Assembly (NCBI GenBank): GCA_002390155.1
Contig: DGOS01000090.1
Coordinates: forward strand, 20,198 to 41,345
Direction: 5' to 3'
Source: Hyphomicrobiaceae bacterium UBA4460
Lineage (GTDB): Bacteria; Pseudomonadota; Alphaproteobacteria; Rhizobiales; Methyloligellaceae
DNA length: 21,148 bases
Shown here piece after piece: positions 15,109 through 21,148 of this stretch (position 1 is its first letter; every line of letters starts with the position of its first letter). A program made the translations under genes and the position numbers. A model generated the notes under the pieces. It worked only from the letters and a program-made list of their open reading frames with translations. It searched no databases and had not been told where the DNA came from.

Positions 15109-15164
15109 GCACTTCATTTCGCCCCCTTTAGCTGCGACGACGCGACCGATAAGATCGCGCCGAA

Positions 15165-15617
15165 ATGAAACACCCCTTCTCAACCGCCACGCCGATTGCA
15201 GCGGCTGCCGCAGCCGCGCTGTTGGTCGTGCTGACGGCCTGCTCGACGGTGGACAGCATCAGAGGTCCGGAGACCGGAGCGTCCACCGAGGCCGCGGCAT
15301 ACAATGTGCGGCCCAACGACCCGCTCGCGCGGCCAACCCAGGTCGCATGGACCTCGGCCCGCGCAACCCGCTGCGGGTTCGTCTTCAACCCCCAGCAGCT
15401 CCGCTCGAACTACCTCGCCTATGAATCGCGTTTTGGCCATGGCCAGGCACGAATGGAGAAGACCACACATGCCTACGACTACACGCTCGAGTCCGTGTTC
15501 CAACAGATCAAAAACGATCAGGGCTATTGCACTAAGGATCGGCTAGACGCGATCCGGGTCGACCTCAACCGCCATCTCTCCGGCGATTACAGGGCGATCG
15601 CGCGCATGGCGCGTTAG
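15165..15617 (+). CDS. Small predicted lipoprotein, unknown function
   Basis: The 150-residue product begins with a lipoprotein signal: a basic start, a hydrophobic run (about 10-23) and the lipobox LTAC, giving an acylated C26 followed by S-T. A disordered stretch (about 27-60) leads to a folded part, RATRCGFVFNPQQLRSNYLAYESRFG, with a second conserved-looking segment, YTLESVFQQIKNDQGYCTKDRLDAIRVDLNRHLSGDY. The two cysteines of the mature domain (in TRCG and GYCT) could pair. I do not recognise a named family. The ribosome site is weak. The stop overlaps by 4 bases the stop of the convergent anti-sigma gene. It may sit in the outer membrane; a link to the adjacent sigma/anti-sigma pair is possible but only by position. 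Confidence 0.8.
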   Translation: MKHPFSTATPIAAAAAAALLVVLTACSTVDSIRGPETGASTEAAAYNVRPNDPLARPTQVAWTSARATRCGFVFNPQQLRSNYLAYESRFGHGQARMEKTTHAYDYTLESVFQQIKNDQGYCTKDRLDAIRVDLNRHLSGDYRAIARMAR

Positions 15618-16021
15618 CGGTTGGCACCCGTTGACGTTTGCGGCTGGGGCGCGGTCTGCGCGGGGACATCGATCTGCACTTCCGCACCTTGGCCCGGAAG
15701 TTTGAGAGGCCACCCGTACCCGGCGACGGCAAGCGCAGCGGCCACGGCCAGGCCGAGACCAGCCGTGGCGATTTTTATGGTGCGCCACGAAACGAAGATG
15801 CCGTCGTCTTGCGGGACCGGCACTTCGGAGATGTCCATCTCTTCGCCGGCCAGGATAGCCTCAAAGGCCGCTTCCAGACGCGCATGCGCGTGCTTCAGCG
15901 CGTCGACCCGCGCCGCAAGAACATCGTCTTGATCGAGAACCCCCTCCACCGCACGCGTCTGTTTGCGGGCAAGTTGTCCATCGACATAGGCGATGAGGAG
16001 TTCGTCGCTGAGTTCAGTCAT
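15614..16021 (-). CDS. Membrane-bound anti-sigma factor
   Basis: The 135-residue protein begins SDELLIAYVDGQL, the usual start of anti-sigma domains that hold ECF sigma factors. A helical stretch follows, rich in Ala, Arg and Glu (about 17-60), then one membrane segment (about 81-103, ATAGLGLAVAAALAVAGYGW) and a short periplasmic tail ending in PAQTAPQPQTSTGANR. The H-x3-C-x2-C zinc motif of ZAS anti-sigmas is absent; the protein has no cysteine. The gene lies 2 bases after the sigma gene stop, with GGGG about 8 bases before its ATG, so the two are one operon. The short periplasmic part suggests that envelope signals, perhaps by proteolysis, release the sigma factor. Confidence 0.8.
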   Translation of the reverse strand: MTELSDELLIAYVDGQLARKQTRAVEGVLDQDDVLAARVDALKHAHARLEAAFEAILAGEEMDISEVPVPQDDGIFVSWRTIKIATAGLGLAVAAALAVAGYGWPLKLPGQGAEVQIDVPAQTAPQPQTSTGANR

Positions 16022-16023
16022 GG

Positions 16024-16578
16024 TCAGCCCCTGAGCCCTTCGGGATAGAGCGTCTCGACGGTCGCCGCGGCTTGCGCCGGCGCCCGTGCGTTCAAGCGGT
16101 CCGCAAGCACCGCACTGATACGGATGAGCCGTGCGGCGATTGTCTCGGGTGGAACGTCGAGGATGCGGCTCGCGTCCTCGTACTCAAAGCCTTCGCCATA
16201 GACGAGGAGCACTGTGAGGCGTTGTGGCGCCGACAGGCTCCCCAGGAAGGCAACGACCGGCGCGTCAACGTAGTCGTCGCCTTTGGCGTAGAACAACTCG
16301 CCAAACCGCGTCTCGTCGATCCTGGCTTGCGCAACGGGCTCGGCATGATCGCGCAACTCGCTCAGCCAATACCGGTAGATCTCGGCGAAGGCCCAAACAT
16401 CGAGGGACGTGCCGCGCTGGTAGCGATGCTGCTCAGCCAGCATGAGCTGGAGCGCGCGGCTCAGCAGCCCTGCGCCTTCGTCACGCGCGCCGACAAGCAC
16501 GTCGGCGAAACGCATGAGCCTCGGCAACATGGCAATGAGGCCTGGCCTCACGGAGTCATGGAAGTCTTCTGCCTGCAC
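16024..16578 (-). CDS. ECF-like RNA polymerase sigma factor, divergent
   Basis: The 184-residue protein has a region-2-like part (FHDSVRPGLIAMLPRLMRFADVLVGARDEGAGLLSRALQLMLAEQHRYQRGTSLDVWAFAEIYRYWLSELR) and a region 4 part (VVAFLGSLSAPQRLTVLLVYGEGFEYEDASRILDVPPETIAARLIRISAVLADRL) with the usual helix-turn-helix. Region 2.1/2.2 is weak: the common D-L-V-Q-E/D motif is replaced by G-A-G-L-L-S. The GTG start at 16578 is chosen because GGGGAG lies 6 bases upstream; the frame can be extended to a TTG at 16638, which lacks a ribosome site. It is followed 2 bases later by its anti-sigma gene. No GGAAC-type EcfG promoter was seen nearby, so autoregulation cannot be shown from the sequence. Confidence 0.8.
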   Translation of the reverse strand: MQAEDFHDSVRPGLIAMLPRLMRFADVLVGARDEGAGLLSRALQLMLAEQHRYQRGTSLDVWAFAEIYRYWLSELRDHAEPVAQARIDETRFGELFYAKGDDYVDAPVVAFLGSLSAPQRLTVLLVYGEGFEYEDASRILDVPPETIAARLIRISAVLADRLNARAPAQAAATVETLYPEGLRG

Positions 16579-16750
16579 GCCTCGCTCCCCGCCGCTTGGG
16601 GTTTGTGCCGGCCGTCGCGGGTCCCCCTCGCGAATCAAGAGGATAGCACATTCGGCAGACGCGTTTGCGTTGCGGAGCCGGCCTTTGCCTAAAAAGCGCT
16701 TGCTTCACGAGGCATCGTGCACAATCCTTACGCATGAACGGGGAACTCCC

Positions 16751-17737
16751 ATGACGGTCGCCCCCCGCGGTCCAGGCCGGACTGCGCCGCAAGGTGGTAC
16801 TTCGTCGGGCGGCCATACCAAGACGGCGGCTGTAGGCGCCATGTCGAGGACCAAGGACTCAAATACGAATGCCGCCGCCTTGGGCCGCGGCGCACTGCGC
16901 AACCGCCTTGCCGGGCGCCTTGCCCAACTCGCCGACAAGACCTCCAGTCAGACGAAGCAGGCCACCAAAGACGGCTTGGCTCGCGCGGCCGAGTATGGAC
17001 GAGGGAGCGTGCTGCCCGAGATCGAACGGACCGGCGCGAAGATTAAGGAGCACGCGCGTCCCGAGCGGATCAAGCAAGACTACAAAGCGTTTTTGCACTG
17101 GCTGAACGCACGGGTTTTCGATCCGCCGAAAGAGCAGTTGTTCTTCTCCTCGACCAAAGATCCAGTAGCGCTATCGGGACTCACGATCCGCAGCCGTCAT
17201 CCCGAGCGCGGACACGACTACCGCCCGACACCGTGTCAATTGTTCCAATGGACCCTTGCAGGCATCGACTACGATTTCTCGAAGCTTACCTTCGTCGATC
17301 ACGGCGCCGGCAAGGGACGCGTGCTGTTACTCGCAGCCGAGCACCCGTTTGCGGCCGTCGGCGGCATCGAGTTCGCCGAGGAACTGCACGACGACGCCGC
17401 AATGAACATCGCGCAATACCCGCGCTCCCATATGCGCTGCCGTAACGTGGAGTGCGTGCTTGGCGATGCGACCGAGGTCGGCCCGCCCGAGGGCGAAGCG
17501 ATCCACTACTTTTTCAATCCGTTTTCGCGCGAAGCCTTCGCCGAGGTCTTGAACAACATCGTCGTGTCGTACCGCGACAAGCCGCGGCGTCTCTACCTCG
17601 TCCTCGTCGACCCGATCGCGACCGACCTTGTGGATGAGAGCGGCGTGTTTGCGCGTGTGGAAATTCCGGCGAACGAGCGCCTCAAGATCAGGCTGTTCAG
17701 CCCCTACGACGTCGCGATCTACCGCACGTTGGCCTGA
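16751..17737 (+). CDS. Class I SAM-dependent methyltransferase-like protein
   Basis: The 328-residue protein has about 115 N-terminal residues that are low in complexity and then helical and charged (AGRLAQLADKTSSQTKQATKDGLARAAEYG region). The catalytic-type domain follows. Motif I is seen as FVDHGAGKGRVLLLAA (about 181-196), followed by VGGIEFAEELHDDAAMNIAQY, which ends the second strand in an acidic residue that would hold the SAM ribose. GDATEV fits motif II, and YFFNPFSREAFAEVLNNI resembles the motif IV position (N-P-F). The layout fits class I methyltransferases of the histone-lysine/DOT1-like or unassigned bacterial type, but the substrate is unknown. The ATG at 16751 is preceded by GGGGAA at 5 bases. 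The gene is divergent from the sigma factor operon. Confidence 0.8.
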   Translation: MTVAPRGPGRTAPQGGTSSGGHTKTAAVGAMSRTKDSNTNAAALGRGALRNRLAGRLAQLADKTSSQTKQATKDGLARAAEYGRGSVLPEIERTGAKIKEHARPERIKQDYKAFLHWLNARVFDPPKEQLFFSSTKDPVALSGLTIRSRHPERGHDYRPTPCQLFQWTLAGIDYDFSKLTFVDHGAGKGRVLLLAAEHPFAAVGGIEFAEELHDDAAMNIAQYPRSHMRCRNVECVLGDATEVGPPEGEAIHYFFNPFSREAFAEVLNNIVVSYRDKPRRLYLVLVDPIATDLVDESGVFARVEIPANERLKIRLFSPYDVAIYRTLA

Positions 17738-17760
17738 GCTAATTAGGCCTAAGGGCCAGC

Positions 17761-18795
<1,035 letters not shown>

Positions 18796-19116
18796 TCAGA
18801 ACTGTTTTTCGGGAATTCGGACCCTGAGCCCATCGAGCTCCTCGGTCACTTTGATCTGGCAAGACAGGCGGCTCTCCGGGCGAATATCGAAAGCAAAGTC
18901 GAGCATGTCCTCTTCCATCTGCTCCGGCTGGCCTGTCGGCTCGCGCCACGCGTCCTCTACGTAGACATGGCACGTCGCGCAGGCGCAGGCACCGCCGCAT
19001 TCCGCCGCAATGCCTCTGACCGAGTTCTTCACCGCGGCCTCCATCACGGTCATGCCGGGATCGGCATCGACAACGTTCTCGGTTCCGTCGGGTTGAATGT
19101 ATGTGATCCTGGCCAT
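18796..19116 (-). CDS. [2Fe-2S] ferredoxin, adrenodoxin/FdxB type
   Basis: The 106-residue protein has the cluster ligands C40-x5-C46-x2-C49-x36-C86 in [15 protein letters not shown] and SRLSCQIKV, the spacing of vertebrate-type/ISC ferredoxins. An extra C44 lies inside the loop. [11 protein letters not shown] and the final [10 protein letters not shown] also match. Such ferredoxins serve P450 systems, iron-sulfur assembly or oxygenases. The gene is followed after 6 bases by the ferredoxin reductase, which is its likely electron donor. No P450 or isc/suf genes are in the window. The ribosome site is weak. Confidence 0.93.
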   Translation of the reverse strand: MARITYIQPDGTENVVDADPGMTVMEAAVKNSVRGIAAECGGACACATCHVYVEDAWREPTGQPEQMEEDMLDFAFDIRPESRLSCQIKVTEELDGLRVRIPEKQF

Positions 19117-19177
19117 GACGTTGGCGGGCTCTAACGCGCAAAATCCTTATCTCGGGAGCCGGGCGTCTTGCGGGGTG

Positions 19178-19202
19178 ACCGCGCCCGAAGGGTTGGCGCG
19201 GT
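19178..19202. repeat. Perfect 8-bp inverted repeat in the leader of the ferredoxin gene
   Basis: ACCGCGCC (19178-19185) and GGCGCGGT (19195-19202) can form a stem with a 9-base loop, about 60 bases upstream of the ferredoxin ATG and 90 bases past the Hpt stop. No T-tract follows on either strand. It may be a transcript 3'-end hairpin of the Hpt gene or part of the ferredoxin leader. Confidence 0.4.
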
Positions 19203-19292
19203 TGGGGCATGCCCGCCCGCAGCCCGTGCTCTATAAGGCAATTGAATTTGAGACACCAGAGCCTTGCGGCCCCTTGTGGCGAAAGATGCCGG

Positions 19293-19688
19293 TCAGCGGC
19301 TCTCGAGCACCGTGGCGATATAGGCCTCGGCCTCACGCAGCGAGGCTTCGACCTCATCGACCCGCGCGCTGCGGAGCTCGCTCAGACCATCGCCTTGAAG
19401 GGCTTCGGCCTGTTCTGCGGCTTGCGCCATGCGCCAGGCGCCAATCGCGCGGGCGGAACCTTTGAGGGAATGGGCGGCCTGCTTCCAGTCCTCATCGGAC
19501 TTGGCCGCGCGGAGCTGATCCAGAAGGAGAACGGACTGGCTGCAGAACAGCCCCAGAACCTCCCGCTCAAGCTCCGGCTCGCCGAGCGTGTAGCGCGCCA
19601 AGTGCTCAAAATCCACGGGATTGCCCGAGGGGCCCTGTTCGTTGGCAGGGGTCGAAGCTTGGACTTCTGCTGCCGTCTTGCTGGCCAT
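19293..19688 (-). CDS. Hpt domain phosphotransfer protein
   Basis: Histidine phosphotransfer domains relay phosphate between receiver domains. The 131-residue protein is one Hpt four-helix bundle. The active site is AAHSLKGSARAIGAWRMAQAAEQAE with H73 as phospho-acceptor and the usual K76-G77-S78 after it. The first about 25 residues (MASKTAAEVQASTPANEQGP...) look disordered, and NPVDFEHLARYTLGEPELEREVLGLF forms the first helices. No kinase or receiver gene is adjacent; CckA in this window has its own receiver domain and normally uses ChpT, which is a different, dimeric fold. The partner is therefore unknown. The ATG at 19688 is chosen because the domain begins soon after; the open frame extends 50 codons upstream without family resemblance. 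Confidence 0.88.
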   Translation of the reverse strand: MASKTAAEVQASTPANEQGPSGNPVDFEHLARYTLGEPELEREVLGLFCSQSVLLLDQLRAAKSDEDWKQAAHSLKGSARAIGAWRMAQAAEQAEALQGDGLSELRSARVDEVEASLREAEAYIATVLESR

Positions 19689-20080
19689 GCGCCTCGCTCG
19701 ATGCCGCCCCAAACCCGCTGCCTCAAGAACCCTTGAAACGGCTCTATTTTCGGCCGGCCCTGCGCAAAGTGACGAAACCCTCGCACCTGGCAACGGTCCC
19801 AGGCTCCACTTAGCCGATTCGCCTTTGCCTCGCAGCAAAATTGGGGTTCAATCCTAGGGAGTTAACCGGCGTTAACCCAAGCAGGCGATTCAGCTTTTTT
19901 TAAGCCTAGAAAAACGTTAACGATGTTGGGCGAGGGGAAAAAGCGTTGGGGGCTCTTCCGGTTAGACTTCCTCGGAAGATGATGCGGGGTCCCACGAGAT
20001 GCGATGCGCCGCTGTTGCGGGTTTTGAGTTCTAGGGCGCACTGTTTTCCCAGTTCTATTTAGTGGTGCGAGGAACGCGTA
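19689..20080. other. 392-base divergent control region before the large coiled-coil gene
   Basis: No credible gene is seen. The middle is AT-rich for this window and holds three GTTAAC palindromes (19861, 19871, 19916) with T- and A-tracts between them, possible CtrA sites. No sigma-70 hexamer pair at standard spacing stands out on the plus strand. A ribosome site, GAGGAA, lies at 20068-20073 before the ATG at 20081. Confidence 0.5.
19861..19921. promoter_or_regulatory. Cluster of GTTAAC sites, candidate CtrA binding region
   Basis: GTTAAC occurs at 19861-19866, 19871-19876 and 19916-19921. The first two carry TTAACC direct repeats 10 bases apart, close to but not equal to the canonical CtrA site TTAA-N7-TTAA, which has an 11-base period. 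TTAAG at 19900 adds a weak half site. They lie 160-220 bases upstream of the large coiled-coil gene and on the upstream side of the divergent Hpt gene. Confidence 0.35.
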
Positions 20081-21148
20081 ATGGCGCAGAAACAAGCGAA
20101 ATCGGCCCCAGGGAAAGAGACGTCCGACGACAAGGAAGAGGTCAAAGGCCCCCTGGAAGCGATGATGCAGGGCAAGGCCAAGGGCAAATCCGACGACCTT
20201 GAGCGCATGTCGACCCTACCGCGGCGATCGACCCTCGCCGACCGGCTCAAGGCCGAACAGCGCAAGCGCGTGGAGCCCAAGCGCGAAGAGCCCCGCCGCG
20301 AGGAGCCGCGGCGCGAAGAGCCCACACCGGCCAATCTCAGCGGGCCTCAGGAAGAGGCCAAGCCTGCCGACGCCCCCGAGGCCGCAGGTGCGCCCTCTCC
20401 CAAGCATCTGTCTCGGTCGCGACGCGCCGCCGGACCGCCGCCGCAGCGCCGCTTGGCCACGCCGGCCAATGACGACGTGCCGTCGATCGGCGGCCTGATC
20501 TTCGCCCTTCAACAGCGGCCGGCCCACACGCCGTTCCTGTTTGCGCTGGTCGCCTCGGTCGTCTGGTTCGTCATTGGCGGCATTTTCGCCTATGGCGTGA
20601 TCTCCAACGCAGCCGCCAGCGGCGGCTTCCTGAGTGCGCCGGCCCTCGCCGCCACGGCCGCCATTCTGGTTCCCATCATCATCTTCTGGTTCCTCGCCCT
20701 CCTCGTATGGCGGGCCCAGGAGCTGCGCCTCATGGCCTCGGCCATGACCGAGGTCGCGGTCAGGCTCGCCGAGCCGGACCGGCTGGCCGAGCAGTCCGTG
20801 GCCTCTGTGGGTCAGACCATCCGCCGCCAAGTCGCGGCGATGAACGACGCTATTTCGCGCGCCATTGGCCGGGCCAGCGAGCTCGAAGCCATGGTGCATA
20901 GCGAGGTCGCGGCGCTCGAACGATCCTACGGCGAGAACGAGCTTCGCGTCAGGAGCCTGATCAACGAACTCGCCACCGAGCGCGAGGCCCTCACCAATAA
21001 CAGCCAGCGCGTGAGCGAGGCCCTGAAGGGCGTGGGCGCCCAGGTGGCGCGCGATATCTCCAACGCGAGCGGTGCGATCGACCAGAAGCTGGCCGAGCGC
21101 GGCACACAGCTCACCGAGCTCCTTGTGTCCCGCTCCAGCGAAGCCGCC
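20081..21148 (+). CDS. N-terminal part of a large two-TM coiled-coil protein, growth-pole-ring (GPR)-like
   Basis: The window contains 356 residues and the frame runs off the edge. A charged, disordered N-terminus (about 1-135) includes three copies of a K/R-R-E-E-P unit near residues 67-81. Two membrane segments follow (about 151-173 and 186-210), then continuous coiled coil: RAQELRLMASAMTEVAVRLAEPDR, SVGQTIRRQVAAMNDAISRAIGRASELEAMVHSEVAALERSYGENELRVRSLINELATERE. This matches the start of the very long rhizobial proteins annotated as kinesin-like or apolipoprotein A1/A4/E-like, to which the Agrobacterium growth pole ring protein belongs; those build a ring at the growing pole. The match is from memory of the pattern, and the missing part should be over a thousand residues if right. 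The ribosome site GAGGAA lies 7 bases before the ATG. Confidence 0.8.
   Translation, partial: MAQKQAKSAPGKETSDDKEEVKGPLEAMMQGKAKGKSDDLERMSTLPRRSTLADRLKAEQRKRVEPKREEPRREEPRREEPTPANLSGPQEEAKPADAPEAAGAPSPKHLSRSRRAAGPPPQRRLATPANDDVPSIGGLIFALQQRPAHTPFLFALVASVVWFVIGGIFAYGVISNAAASGGFLSAPALAATAAILVPIIIFWFLALLVWRAQELRLMASAMTEVAVRLAEPDRLAEQSVASVGQTIRRQVAAMNDAISRAIGRASELEAMVHSEVAALERSYGENELRVRSLINELATEREALTNNSQRVSEALKGVGAQVARDISNASGAIDQKLAERGTQLTELLVSRSSEAA
20278..20322 (+). repeat. Short coding tandem repeat, K/R-R-E-E-P unit
   Basis: A 15-base unit coding for [KR]-R-E-E-P is repeated about three times, with copies differing mainly at third codon positions (gaagag, gaggag). It encodes a charged, probably unstructured linker in the N-terminus of the large coiled-coil protein. 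Synonymous differences show it is not a recent duplication. Confidence 0.5.

Larger units (their letters stand above)
14475..15164. other. 690-base stretch without a convincing gene
   Basis: Reading frames here on both strands are short, arginine-rich and have no domain or good ribosome site, so I call no protein. The left half holds the promoter of the pYEATS gene but shows no clear hexamers. The right half ends with a good plus-strand terminator (15073-15108) preceded by nested complementary segments (14956-15031), suggesting an RNA made from the plus strand. No tRNA, rRNA or insertion sequence is seen. Confidence 0.5.

Noticed and set aside
14835..15112. Minus-strand frames of 72-83 codons in the 690-base gap, one ending in a Thr/Trp/His-rich tail like a leader peptide.
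   Set aside because: The possible leader lies more than 350 bases from the next minus-strand gene, which is not a biosynthetic gene, and no ribosome site or attenuator follows it.
17738..17760. TTAGGCCTAA palindrome between the methyltransferase and ferredoxin reductase genes as a terminator.
   Set aside because: It is a 10-base palindrome with no loop and no T-tract; it cannot form a normal terminator hairpin.
19862..20095. A 77-codon minus-strand frame upstream of the large coiled-coil gene.
   Set aside because: It crosses the start of that gene and the GTTAAC cluster, has no ribosome site and no recognisable sequence.

Overview
The window is GC-rich and almost fully coding, and looks like an alphaproteobacterial chromosome of the order Hyphomicrobiales (Rhizobiales). 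The evidence is a RecA with the rhizobial N-terminus behind a GAAC-N7-GAAC SOS box, a long multi-PAS CckA hybrid kinase, an orphan FliO-like gene beside cckA, the one-cysteine DksA form, and a large coiled-coil protein resembling the growth-pole-ring type of polar-growing rhizobia. The species cannot be named from the sequence.

Left part (1-7834): the 5' portion of recA runs off the left edge on the minus strand, behind a promoter overlapped by its LexA site. Next come a small secreted cysteine-rich protein with its own terminator (minus) and an AI-2E/PerM-type membrane protein (plus). A minus-strand run reads cckA, a sulfotransferase, then a periplasmic-binding-protein-like gene with no signal peptide. 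A fliO-like gene diverges from cckA.

Middle (7835-13604): a compact promoter, structured RNA and terminator unit lies directly upstream of a VanX-type D-Ala-D-Ala dipeptidase, whose stop codon overlaps the start of an MFS transporter gene. dksA (minus) diverges from an overlapping ycjX-ycjF pair (plus).

Right part (13605-21148): an exported or membrane-anchored protein with a probable pYEATS domain (minus), a 690-base non-coding stretch ending in a plus-strand terminator, a small lipoprotein (plus), an ECF-like sigma factor with a membrane anti-sigma factor (minus), a class I methyltransferase (plus), a [2Fe-2S] ferredoxin with its ferredoxin-NADP reductase (minus), and an Hpt phosphotransfer protein (minus). 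The last gene is the start of a large two-TM coiled-coil protein (plus, runs off the right edge), and the gap before it holds three GTTAAC palindromes.

Themes are cell-cycle phosphorelay and polarity (CckA, Hpt, possible CtrA sites, GPR-like protein), stress response (RecA/SOS, DksA, YcjX/YcjF, ECF/anti-sigma) and envelope or peptidoglycan turnover (dipeptidase plus MFS). The best candidate for something undescribed is the structured RNA at about 7925-8100. One of its hairpin loops is complementary to the loop of its own terminator, and it precedes the dipeptidase-transporter operon.
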